From Caldivirga sp. UBA161 (lineage in GTDB: Archaea > Thermoproteota > Thermoprotei > Thermoproteales > Thermocladiaceae), in NCBI RefSeq assembly GCF_002506515.1, contig NZ_DAXS01000068.1:90596-131287 (forward strand): 40,692 bases of DNA, written 5' to 3'. Positions 33,145 through 40,692 of the stretch are shown here, piece by piece (the first letter of the stretch is position 1; every line of letters starts with the position of its first letter). The translations under genes and the position numbers were made by a program. A model generated the notes under the pieces. The model worked only from the letters and a program-made list of their open reading frames with translations, was not told the origin of the DNA and made no database searches.

Positions 33145-33524
33145 GGTGCTATACTTTTCCAGATCTCAATAAATGGACTGAAAAACACCCTGTAGAGTAG
33201 TTCACTGGCGAAGCTCACTGGATTAACGATACTTGATCCACTCACGTAATTGGCTATTAAGGCAAGTGAGTAGATTGTCACGTATAAGCCTATTATTGTT
33301 ACTATGAACCATTTAAAGTTACTGAATAAATCCCATAATGCCGCTGCCCTGGCCCATCCTGTTGGACCCAGTTTACTCTCAATTGCCTTAATTAGTACAC
33401 TTATTACCATTAGCCATAGTGCTAATCCCCCAATAATGCTTAGGACCTTGAATACATCATTCATTATAGGTATCACTAACTCGTTTTCAATTTCATTAAC
33501 TATATCGTAAATTAAAGCAATCAT
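33141..33524 (-). CDS. Two-helix membrane protein, VirB2/CedA1/TedC-like candidate
   Basis: 127 residues. Two hydrophobic helices (25-47 and 71-93) are joined by a basic loop (ESKLGPTGWARAAALWDLFSNFK, split here: ESKLGPTGWARA then AALWDLFSNFK) and followed by an amphipathic segment. This helical-hairpin layout with a positively charged loop is that of conjugative pilins (VirB2) and of archaeal CedA1/TedC pilus subunits. It is translated just before the large polytopic protein (4-nt overlap), as small Ced proteins lie beside cedA. A TATA-like GTTATACAAAAT at about 33538-33549 precedes it. The assignment is a hypothesis. Confidence 0.5.
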   Translation of the reverse strand: MIALIYDIVNEIENELVIPIMNDVFKVLSIIGGLALWLMVISVLIKAIESKLGPTGWARAAALWDLFSNFKWFIVTIIGLYVTIYSLALIANYVSGSSIVNPVSFASELLYRVFFSPFIEIWKSIAP

Positions 33525-33604
33525 TAAGTAGTAGTTATTTTGTATAACTTAGCCCTAAACTATGTAGGGTAATGCTGCTAAGTAACATACCCTATATTAA
33601 ATAA

Positions 33605-33616
33605 ATGTTATAAGCG
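33605..33616 (+). promoter_or_regulatory. Core promoter of the 346-residue unknown gene
   Basis: ATGTTATAAGC lies about 25 nt before the ATG at 33635 in the 110-nt divergent gap. Confidence 0.5.
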
Positions 33617-33634
33617 TGTAGGTGTGTAGTAGCT

Positions 33635-34675
33635 ATGGAGGATAATAATCCTTCACAAGTAATACTATACATGTATGCCCCATCACTATTCCTTGATTTA
33701 TACATAGGTTCAAGTTTATTAGCTAATCATTACATTACTTGCTCAATACCATTAACATCACTAGTTAATGATGCACATTTCAGGAGAATACTCATTAGTA
33801 ATCTATCCAGTAATGTAAAGGGTGAGGAGGTAAGTAAGATCATTGGGAATTTAAGATACGTCTCATTAATATCAGTAATTAACCCAACTTACTTAGTTAA
33901 GAAGGCTGAAGGAATGGTTAATTTAATTAAGAACTATGAGTATAGATATAAGGATGATGTTGCAGAATGGTATAGCAAGGTCACTAACCACAGTAGCCTA
34001 CCGTATAGTAAAATGATTTATACGTTAAAGCATACTGTAAAGATCACTAGGGGAATGGTTAGGCATTACTTATATAAGAAGGCGCAGGGCTTAATAAGGA
34101 GAAGCATTATTAACTCATTAATGCTTTACATGTCAGTATTACCCAATACGCTTGTTGAATATTTGAACGTAACCAGTAAGAGCGATGCAATGGCTGTAAT
34201 CTTCATTACTTCCCTCATTAATAAATATAAGGTAAATTACCCCATACGCCTCATATTTGAGGTATCAAGGAGGGTGCTGGCTATGAATCCTCAGCTATTG
34301 AAGAGTACGCTAAGTGAAATAATCACTAGCCTGCCTCCTAGGTCTAATTACTATAATGCATTACTAGCTGAATTAACGAGAATCTATATCTATAATTATG
34401 GCTCATTTGATGATATTCAGGTTAATTACTTAACGTTTAATCCAACAATACCTGATGATTTATTAAATGGTTATGGCGCTGAACTTATTAAATCTAGGTT
34501 ATTAAGCTCCTTACTCTATGAGTATGTATATAGGTTAAGCCTACTATCCATAAATAATGACTTAAATTCACTCCATGAATTATCTAAAATGCTTGGCAAT
34601 GTTAAGGAGAATTTAATTACGGCAATTTTAAATGAATGGATTAAGTTAAATGATGAATTTATAGATTTTAATTAA
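33635..34675 (+). CDS. Unknown helical protein, 346 residues
   Basis: Not recognised. It has no signal peptide and no convincing membrane helix; it is nearly all helix, rich in Leu, Ser, Asn, Tyr and Ile. The composition and the string of short amphipathic helices resemble the cytosolic part of the 1098-residue protein encoded divergently, and a stretch around MNPQLLKSTLSEII and YNALLAELTRIYIY may be distantly related to the latter's C-terminal part, which I cannot verify. Divergence from the membrane pair with only 110 nt between suggests shared control or shared function. Confidence 0.6.
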   Translation: MEDNNPSQVILYMYAPSLFLDLYIGSSLLANHYITCSIPLTSLVNDAHFRRILISNLSSNVKGEEVSKIIGNLRYVSLISVINPTYLVKKAEGMVNLIKNYEYRYKDDVAEWYSKVTNHSSLPYSKMIYTLKHTVKITRGMVRHYLYKKAQGLIRRSIINSLMLYMSVLPNTLVEYLNVTSKSDAMAVIFITSLINKYKVNYPIRLIFEVSRRVLAMNPQLLKSTLSEIITSLPPRSNYYNALLAELTRIYIYNYGSFDDIQVNYLTFNPTIPDDLLNGYGAELIKSRLLSSLLYEYVYRLSLLSINNDLNSLHELSKMLGNVKENLITAILNEWIKLNDEFIDFN

Positions 34676-34703
34676 GATTTAATAGGAACTTGATTAACGG
34701 CGC

Positions 34704-35954
34704 TCACTTAATGGTTTCCATGATTTCAATTAACGCCTTACCATACTCCTTAGTACCAAGTGGTGTAATACCCATGTATCTAGCGATATCCTGCGTAACC
34801 TTCCTTTGCCTTATAGCCTCAGTAATAGCCTTATCAAGTAAATTAGCTGCCTCGGTCCAATTCATGAACCTTAGGAGAAGTTCAATAGCCCTAATTTCAC
34901 TGGTTGGGTTAGCTACATTCTTACCCGCGTACTTGGGGGCTGTACCATGCATTGCCTCAACCATAACCGCTGTATCACCCACGTTAGCTGCACCAATCAT
35001 ACCTACATTACCCATTAGTGAGGCTGCCAATTCACTTATGTAGTCACCGTTAACATTTGGGGCTAAGACTACATCATAAGATTCAGGCCTAGTAACCAGT
35101 TGAGCAAACATGTTATCAGCCATCCTATCATTAACAAGTATCTTCCCAGCCGGTACCTTACCATTGTAGAGCTTATTAACCTCATCCTCAGTTACCACAT
35201 AGTCCCTAAACTCCTTTAAGGCAACTTCATAAGCCCACTCCCTGAATGCACCCTCAGTGTACTTCATTACATTACCCTTATGCATTATTGTCACTGATCT
35301 CCTCCTATTATTTAACGCAAACCTGTAAGCAAACCTGGCAACTCTCTGTGTCCTCCAACGGCTTATTGGCTTAATACCAATGCCGCAATCCTCATCAACC
35401 TCAACCTTAAGTTCCTCCCTAAGGAATTTCCTTAACTTAGCCGCCTCAGGGCTATCCCAAGTCCACTCAAGCCCCTTATATAAGTCATCAGTGTTTTCCC
35501 TCACAATAACCCAATCAATCCTCTCAGGATTCTTCAGTGGTGATTCAATACCTTGAACATACTTAATAGGCCTAACATTAGCGTAAGTATCCAGTAGGAG
35601 TCTAATAGCCACGTTTATTGACCTCCAACCACCACCGACTGGTGTTTCCAATGGGCCCTTCAGCACTACCCTATACTTCTGAAGGGCATCAATGGTTTCC
35701 TGAGGTAATCTATTACCAGTAAGCTTCTCAGCCTTCTCACCGGCGTAAACCTCCATCCACTTTATTTGCCTTGATGAGCCATAGGCTAATTCAACCGCCT
35801 TATCGGCAACCTCCATGGCAACACTAACTATCTCAGGCCCTATTCCATCACCAAGTATGTAGAGTACTATGGGCTTATTTGGAACCTTCTCAAACACGGC
35901 GTTCCTAATTACTATGGGTTCCCCATCCTCAGGTGGATTGTATTGAATAGGCAT
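34704..35954 (-). CDS. icd: Isocitrate dehydrogenase (NADP-type)
   Basis: 416 residues, full length. YILGDGIGPEIV (nucleotide and substrate region), SINVAIRLLLDTYANVRP (the substrate Ser/Asn/Arg loop), VIVRENTDDLYKGLEW, HKGNVMKYTEGAFREW and EAMHGTAPKYAGKN, where Lys-Tyr after the HGTAP motif is the known mark of NADP preference. It converts isocitrate to 2-oxoglutarate in the citric acid cycle. It is monocistronic with a TATA-like GGCTTAAAAC about 28 nt before the ATG. Confidence 0.95.
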   Translation of the reverse strand: MPIQYNPPEDGEPIVIRNAVFEKVPNKPIVLYILGDGIGPEIVSVAMEVADKAVELAYGSSRQIKWMEVYAGEKAEKLTGNRLPQETIDALQKYRVVLKGPLETPVGGGWRSINVAIRLLLDTYANVRPIKYVQGIESPLKNPERIDWVIVRENTDDLYKGLEWTWDSPEAAKLRKFLREELKVEVDEDCGIGIKPISRWRTQRVARFAYRFALNNRRRSVTIMHKGNVMKYTEGAFREWAYEVALKEFRDYVVTEDEVNKLYNGKVPAGKILVNDRMADNMFAQLVTRPESYDVVLAPNVNGDYISELAASLMGNVGMIGAANVGDTAVMVEAMHGTAPKYAGKNVANPTSEIRAIELLLRFMNWTEAANLLDKAITEAIRQRKVTQDIARYMGITPLGTKEYGKALIEIMETIK

Positions 35955-36037
35955 TAAACCTAGCTCTAAGTCTAATGTTTTAAGCCTTACTCTAAATTAG
36001 GGCATATTTAAAAACATTAAATGAAATAACGCCTACT

Positions 36038-36766
36038 CTATGGATTAATCACAAGGAGAACTGGGCTGTGATCCGAACCCTCAACGTTATTAAGGATATC
36101 GGCATCAACCACCCTATTGGTTAATTCACTTGAAGCAAGGCAATAATCAATCCTCATTGCCTTACTCTTATCCCTGTAGCTCCTCCACGAGTACTTAACT
36201 TCATTAGGGTGAATTAACCTAAAGGTGTCAGTGAAGCCTTTACCAATGAATTCGCTTAACCATTGCCTCTCCAGCGGCGTTAAGCCTGGGTGATTCTCAT
36301 TCCAAAAGCTTGAATCCTGCCTGGCGTAAACAGCATTAAAGTCACCGCAAATAACCACTGGCTTCCTCAACCTTAAATCTAGTGCGAATTTCTCAATACT
36401 CCTATTGAAGGCTAACTTAAATGAGAGCCTACTAAGGTTATCACCAGCCCTCGGGAAGTAGACGTTTATTACGTAGAAGTCAGGTAACTCAATTGAAATT
36501 ACCCTACCCTCATCATCAAAGTCCTTTACCCCAATCCCCCTAATCACGTTAATTGGCTTAACCCTACTTAACGTCAATACACCACTGTACCCTTTCCTCA
36601 CCGCTGGGAACCCGTAAACATTGAAATCCATTGATAGTAGATCCAGGGGTAAGTCACTTGACCTAATTTCCTGAAGCAGAACAATATCAAAGTCATTAAC
36701 CACTCTTAATGCCCCCTTTCTTAATGCGCTCCTAATACCGTTAACATTCCATGACATTAACCTCAT
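36038..36766 (-). CDS. xthA: Exodeoxyribonuclease III/AP endonuclease
   Basis: 242 residues, typical length. Family motifs: MSWNVNGIRSALRKG, VLLQEIR (metal-binding Glu), VINVYFPRAGDN, VVICGDFNAVY, MRIDYCLASSEL and the catalytic GSDHSPVLL. It cuts DNA at abasic sites and trims 3' ends in base excision repair. The gene stands alone; the ATG is 193 nt from the divergent hemB start. Confidence 0.93.
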   Translation of the reverse strand: MRLMSWNVNGIRSALRKGALRVVNDFDIVLLQEIRSSDLPLDLLSMDFNVYGFPAVRKGYSGVLTLSRVKPINVIRGIGVKDFDDEGRVISIELPDFYVINVYFPRAGDNLSRLSFKLAFNRSIEKFALDLRLRKPVVICGDFNAVYARQDSSFWNENHPGLTPLERQWLSEFIGKGFTDTFRLIHPNEVKYSWRSYRDKSKAMRIDYCLASSELTNRVVDADILNNVEGSDHSPVLLVINP

Positions 36767-36924
36767 GCTAATTCACCCTAAAACACTTAACTGAAGCTCT
36801 TTTTTCTAACCTCCAGTTTAATTAATAAATAATTTTACGGTAAATAAAGTATGCGCAGTAATTGAAGGGTGAATCCTTTGAACATTCCATTTTATGGTAA
36901 AGTGAATGCTAATCCTTAAGTGGA

Positions 36925-36938
36925 AAAGGTATTTATCC
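36925..36938 (+). promoter_or_regulatory. Core promoter of hemB
   Basis: AAAAGGTATTTATCC gives a BRE/TATA pair about 27 nt before ATG 36960. An out-of-frame ATG at 36953 reads into a stop after five codons. Confidence 0.55.
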
Positions 36939-36959
36939 CCAGGCTGAATCTCATGAGTA

Positions 36960-38003
36960 ATGTATTATAGGTTCCCAATCACGAGGCCAAGAAGATTAAG
37001 GAGTAGTAGGATAATTAGGAACATGGTTTCCGAAACCTCACTCTTACCCAGTAACTTGGTTTTACCGGTTTTCGTTAAGGATGAGGGCTCTATAGAACAG
37101 ATAAACTCAATGCCTGGCCAGTACAGGTACCCTATTGGTGATGAATTAATTAAAGCTATTGAGAATGCCGTGGAATCAGGGGTAAGGGCATTCCTGCTTT
37201 TTGGTGTTACTAAGAATAAGGACCCCTTAGGCTCCTTAGCTTATAACAAGAATGGGCCTGTACCTAAGGCGTTGAGAATGCTTAGGGAGAATTTCGGGAA
37301 CTCAATAATACTTATGACTGATGTATGCCTATGTGACTATACTGATCATGGGCACTGTGGCGTTGTTGAATATAGGGACCCGGTTCAAACTCTTCAAGCA
37401 GCTAACCAGCCTAAGTATGTTATTAATAATGATGCAACCATAAGCATTTACGCTAAGGTTGCGGTTAATTACGCTGAAGCTGGGGCTGATGTAGTAGCCC
37501 CCTCAGGTATGATGGATGGGCAGGTTAAGGCCATAAGGGAGGCCCTTGATAATAATGGGTTCACTGATACAATAATAATGAGTTACAGCTCCAAGTATTC
37601 AAGCACATTCTATGGTCCATTCAGGGAGGCTGCAGATAGTGCACCTAAGTTTGGTGATAGGCGTAGTTACCAGATGGATCCTAGGAATGCCTATGAGGCT
37701 ATTAAGGAGGTTTCAATGGATCTTGAGGAGGGAGCCGACATAGTTATGGTTAAGCCTGCAATGCCTTACCTAGATGTTATCAGGTTGGTTAAACAAAACT
37801 TCCCTGAAGTGCCCTTAGCTGCGTATCAAGTAAGTGGCGAGTACTCTATGATTAAGGCTGCAGCCTTAAATGGTTGGCTTAATGAGAAGATGGCTGTGTT
37901 GGAATCATTAATATCTATTAAGAGGGCTGGAGCAAACATAATAATAACCTACTACGCTAAGGAGGCTTCAGGATGGATTAATGAAATTGAGGATATATTC
38001 TAA
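36960..38003 (+). CDS. hemB: Delta-aminolevulinic acid dehydratase (porphobilinogen synthase)
   Basis: 347 residues. Two 5-aminolevulinate molecules are joined to porphobilinogen. The zinc site is Cys123, Cys125 and Cys133 in DVCLCDYTDHGHCG, so this is a zinc-dependent form. The Schiff-base lysines are Lys212 (SYSSKYSS) and Lys265 (VMVKPAMPY). FYGPFREAADSAP and DRRSYQMDPRNAYEA are also standard. It continues the pathway begun by hemA 10 kb upstream but is transcribed separately. Confidence 0.96.
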   Translation: MYYRFPITRPRRLRSSRIIRNMVSETSLLPSNLVLPVFVKDEGSIEQINSMPGQYRYPIGDELIKAIENAVESGVRAFLLFGVTKNKDPLGSLAYNKNGPVPKALRMLRENFGNSIILMTDVCLCDYTDHGHCGVVEYRDPVQTLQAANQPKYVINNDATISIYAKVAVNYAEAGADVVAPSGMMDGQVKAIREALDNNGFTDTIIMSYSSKYSSTFYGPFREAADSAPKFGDRRSYQMDPRNAYEAIKEVSMDLEEGADIVMVKPAMPYLDVIRLVKQNFPEVPLAAYQVSGEYSMIKAAALNGWLNEKMAVLESLISIKRAGANIIITYYAKEASGWINEIEDIF

Positions 38004-38054
38004 TAATGGGATTACTTAAATCACATTACTTTACTTAAGTTAATTAGTTTATGC

Positions 38055-38891
38055 TTAACTAAGGGTAATGGCATCAACAATCCTCCTGCTCTTAACATCA
38101 ACTACCTTAAGCTCATTCCCTGAGAGGAGCATTACCTTAGGTTTACTTAAACTGTAGGGGCCTGAGGATGACGTGAATAATGATATTACCTTACCATTAT
38201 GGAACTTCCAGTATCCTTCAGTTATGTAACTGTGCCCCCTCACTATGAGATCTATGTTATTTCTCTTAATGAAATCCATTGTTACATCAGGGCCAAATAA
38301 GTAGGCTCCGATCCCCCTGGGGCTATCTACGAATCCCTTAACCTCATCACTTGGGTCATTCCAAAGGATTTGAAATGCCACTGGGTTACTTGGTTCATCA
38401 TCATGTTTACTTAACTTAAGTATGTCATCAATGGTCTCTAAGCCTTTAGCTAAGCCACCATGCAGTAGTAGAATCCTGTTGTTAAGTAATGCCGCGTAGG
38501 GTAATGCTGGGAACAACTCATGCATTACAGTGTATAGTAGCCCTTGGCCAAGTAATGGTAATGCCTCATCCATAAAACCATAGGCTTCATTCATAATATA
38601 TGACTCATGATTACCCCTCAACGGTATCATGCTTCCCTGTAGGAATAACTTGAGGACACCCTCAAGGGTTTCAACCTGATACTCGCCCCTATCTACATAA
38701 TCCCCTAAACCAATGTAAAGCCATTCATTGGGTGGGTAATCATTAATAATCCTCTCTAATGAATCTAAGTCACCATGCAGGTCACCTAATATAATCACCT
38801 TATTTGAATTAACCTTAACTAAGGTTTCTAGCTCACCTAACTTATCTAATGCCTTATCCACTAATTCTTTAAAATGACTCCTGTTAATCAT
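38055..38891 (-). CDS. PPP-family serine/threonine protein phosphatase
   Basis: 278 residues. The PPP metal-binding motifs occur in order: GDLHGDLDSL (36-45), GDYVDRGEYQVETL (63-76), RGNHESYIM (92-100), a later LRG-type HGGLAKG and RGHSYITEG. Such archaeal phosphatases (PP1-arch type) remove phosphate from Ser or Thr of proteins using two metal ions. It lies 37 nt downstream of the proteasome gene on the same strand but has its own TATA-like CTTATTAAAG. Confidence 0.93.
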   Translation of the reverse strand: MINRSHFKELVDKALDKLGELETLVKVNSNKVIILGDLHGDLDSLERIINDYPPNEWLYIGLGDYVDRGEYQVETLEGVLKLFLQGSMIPLRGNHESYIMNEAYGFMDEALPLLGQGLLYTVMHELFPALPYAALLNNRILLLHGGLAKGLETIDDILKLSKHDDEPSNPVAFQILWNDPSDEVKGFVDSPRGIGAYLFGPDVTMDFIKRNNIDLIVRGHSYITEGYWKFHNGKVISLFTSSSGPYSLSKPKVMLLSGNELKVVDVKSRRIVDAITLS

Positions 38892-38928
38892 TGATTACTT
38901 AGCCTTAATTCAAAATACTTTAATAAGA

Positions 38929-39675
38929 TTACGCGCTTGGTTTCTGCGGAAGCCCCTCACTCTTAGCCTCCTCAATTAATTTACTTAATTCACCCATGGT
39001 CAGTTTCCTGAAGTACTTAGTCTTGATATCAATAACACCAATCTCAAACCTATCAGCTTCAAGGCTCTCAGCCACTAGGCTCAGTGACTTTATAGTTAAT
39101 TTAATGCAAGAGTTAATATCCATCTCGTACTTATAATTCTTCTCAAGGTACTCAAGAATAAGAGTTGAGCCACTTCCTAATGCTGTTGCATAGTAGCCGA
39201 AGTATATTCCACTTGGGTCAGTTTGGTAAAGCCTGGGGCCATTCTTATCAACACCCCCTATTATTAACGCTATACCGAAGGGCCTAACACCACCATGTTG
39301 AGTATAGGCCTGCTCAAGGTCACTAATTCTCTTAGTTATGTACTCAACATCAGCCTGCTCATCATAAAGTAACCTATATATTTGAGCTTGCTCCCTTGCA
39401 TAATCTATTAGAATTCTGGCATCTGATAGTAAACCAGCTGAGGCTGCACCAATATGAGTATCAATCATGTATACCTTCTCCACCGAATTAAGGTCTATTA
39501 ATGGGCCAAGCTTCCTTTTTTCAGCGGCAAGCACAACACCATCGGAGCACTTTAAGCCAACTGTAGCCCAACCCCTCTTAACTGCCTCGCCAGCGTACCT
39601 AACCTGATATAATTCACCTTCTGGGCTAAATATTGTTATAGCCCGATCATATCCAGCCATCTGTGGACTGAACAT
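38929..39675 (-). CDS. psmA: Proteasome subunit alpha
   Basis: 248 residues. The N-terminal gate is intact: GYDRAITIFSPEGELYQVRYAGEAVKRG, with Tyr-Asp-Arg of the gate. KRKLGPLID, AASAGLLSDARILIDYAR, GVRPFGIALIIGG and the DPSG motif follow, as in archaeal alpha subunits, which form the outer rings of the 20S particle. The beta subunits lie outside the window. A TATA box (GGTTAAAAAC, about 39698-39707) precedes the ATG by about 27 nt. Confidence 0.97.
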   Translation of the reverse strand: MFSPQMAGYDRAITIFSPEGELYQVRYAGEAVKRGWATVGLKCSDGVVLAAEKRKLGPLIDLNSVEKVYMIDTHIGAASAGLLSDARILIDYAREQAQIYRLLYDEQADVEYITKRISDLEQAYTQHGGVRPFGIALIIGGVDKNGPRLYQTDPSGIYFGYYATALGSGSTLILEYLEKNYKYEMDINSCIKLTIKSLSLVAESLEADRFEIGVIDIKTKYFRKLTMGELSKLIEEAKSEGLPQKPSA

Positions 39676-39809
39676 ATTAAAGACCTAACTGCCCTGTGTT
39701 TTTAACCTTTAACTAATAGTTCACTTTAGCCTTAATCTAAGCTATTGCTTAAGTAGCCGTAAGAACACCATCAGCTAAGAGCTTTACGCTTTTAAAGTAG
39801 AAAGTAAGT

Positions 39810-40559
39810 TTATTTTCTAACCGCCAAATACCTAGTTAGTACAAGTAATGCCACAGCTATTAGGATTAGTGAGATTGCTGATAGAATTAGCGATACGTTA
39901 ATTAATTCCATTTGGCTATAGCCCACTACATTAGCCCTATTAACGGTAACAGTTGATGTAATAGTTGTTAATAAGGTACTATATGATGTTAAGTAGACAG
40001 TACTGCTTACCGTACTAACTACTGTGCTGGCTGTTGTTATGGTCTTAGTTATGGTTGATGTTTCAGTTACAGTAATTGTCTTATTAATTAAAACAGGAGT
40101 TATTAATGTAGTATTTGATGCTGCGGCAGTGTATGTCCTAGTAGTTAACGGAGGTTCAACAGTTATATTTATAGCCCTTTCATCAACGAGGATCCAGGTT
40201 CCATTAAGCAGATAATAGAGGCTTATGTTTAATTTATTAACACCAACATGCGTTAAGGATACTGTAAAAACGAACTTAAGTATACCTGGCGCAGTATCTA
40301 TTGGTAAACTCCCAAGTATTAATGACCCATTACTTAACACCACCATTATTGTTGACATACATGAGTTTGGGCTTGTTATGAGGCATGGAGGGGCGTACTC
40401 AACTAGGACCGTGATGTTAGTGGGCTGCTCCACCTCCACTGGACTAGTGTAATTAACCCCAATTATCTTAACGTAGCTTTCATAATTCCCTTGAGCCACT
40501 GCATAAATTGACATAGCCAATATTACAACCACCGCAATCACTATTATTCCCTTATCCAT
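39810..40559 (-). CDS. Ser/Thr-rich membrane-anchored surface protein
   Basis: 249 residues. A signal-like segment (1-22) is followed by an exported beta-rich domain (about 25-140) with N-glycosylation sequons and a Cys pair (CLITSPNSC). Next is a Thr/Ser/Val-rich stalk (about 143-210; TETSTITKTITTASTVVSTV) and a C-terminal helix (VSLILSAISLILIAVALLVL) ending in basic residues. This is the layout of archaeal S-layer-associated or solute-binding surface proteins. It shares only composition, not obvious sequence, with the protein at 326-1717, whose stalk is at the N-terminus. Confidence 0.7.
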   Translation of the reverse strand: MDKGIIVIAVVVILAMSIYAVAQGNYESYVKIIGVNYTSPVEVEQPTNITVLVEYAPPCLITSPNSCMSTIMVVLSNGSLILGSLPIDTAPGILKFVFTVSLTHVGVNKLNISLYYLLNGTWILVDERAINITVEPPLTTRTYTAAASNTTLITPVLINKTITVTETSTITKTITTASTVVSTVSSTVYLTSYSTLLTTITSTVTVNRANVVGYSQMELINVSLILSAISLILIAVALLVLTRYLAVRK

Positions 40560-40637
40560 AGCCTAGGCTTCTGTTAAGCCAATTATTATTCCTTTCGAAG
40601 TAATAAGTTAATAAGGTTTAGGTAAGAGGGCTTAAGT

Positions 40638-40692
40638 ATGAAGTACATTAGATTCGGGAATAGTGGACTTAAGGTTTCGCAATTATGTTTAG
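40638..40692 (+). CDS. Aldo/keto reductase (N-terminal fragment, runs off the window)
   Basis: Eighteen codons from ATG 40638 to the window end read MKYIRFGNSGLKVSQLCL. This matches the usual start of aldo/keto reductases (MKYRxLGxSGLKVSxLxLG), NADPH-dependent carbonyl reductases. The TATA-like AGTTAATAAG at about 40606-40615 lies upstream. Only the first strand and loop are seen, so the subfamily is open. Confidence 0.7.
   Translation, partial: MKYIRFGNSGLKVSQLCL

Overview
The window looks like chromosome of a hyperthermophilic crenarchaeon of the Thermoproteales type, most like Caldivirga or Vulcanisaeta. This placement is an inference. It rests on AGG-dominated arginine codons, moderate GC, TATA boxes about 26 nt before mostly leaderless starts, GGTG-type ribosome binding sites inside operons, a tRNA with a short bulge-helix-bulge intron, an archaeal histone, XPF, HerA, a proteasome alpha subunit and a four-subunit 2-oxoacid:ferredoxin oxidoreductase. 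Genes are tightly packed, often with 4-nt ATGA overlaps or convergent overlapping stops.

Layout. 1-4.6 kb: a truncated winged-helix regulator, a Ser/Thr-rich secreted protein built from two repeats, CoaBC, an antiporter and a zinc ribbon. 4.7-6.7 kb: a histone gene overlapping a Dot1/aKMT-like methyltransferase gene, then XPF, tRNA-Thr(GGT) and ribosomal P1. 6.8-9.8 kb: the porGDAB-type operon. 9.8-13.9 kb: glucose dehydrogenase, a DHH phosphoesterase, two linked unknown genes and an Mrp/NBP35 ATPase. 14.0-15.7 kb: tRNA-Ile(GAT) with a 13-nt intron, followed by a gene-poor stretch with one foreign-looking dinucleotide-binding protein gene and a degenerate copy of the tRNA 3' end, possibly a decayed integrated element. 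15.7-24.7 kb: an archaeal ATPase, an HTH_10 regulator, a beta-propeller protein, HerA, a cysteine-free TGT-superfamily protein, a CobY-like transferase, a thioredoxin-CcdA fusion, DUF371 and a polyprenol-kinase-like protein. 24.7-29.7 kb: the rnhB/hemA/siroheme-dehydrogenase operon, two surface proteins and MoaB. 29.8-34.7 kb: a 127-residue two-helix membrane protein coupled to a 1098-residue polytopic protein, with a divergent 346-residue unknown; the membrane pair resembles the VirB2-like/VirB6-like pairs of archaeal DNA-import (Ced/Ted) systems. 34.7-40.7 kb: isocitrate dehydrogenase, AP endonuclease, HemB, a PPP phosphatase, proteasome alpha, another Ser/Thr-rich surface protein and the start of an aldo/keto reductase.

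How the genes connect. HemA, HemB and the siroheme dehydrogenase cover early tetrapyrrole synthesis, and the CobY-like enzyme fits cobamide synthesis. Glucose dehydrogenase, the oxidoreductase and isocitrate dehydrogenase belong to central carbon metabolism. The points most worth a second look are the histone-methyltransferase coupling, the possible DNA-transfer membrane pair, four small hairpins resembling IS200/IS605 ends all in one orientation, the tRNA-Ile-linked relic and the TGT paralogue without its zinc site.
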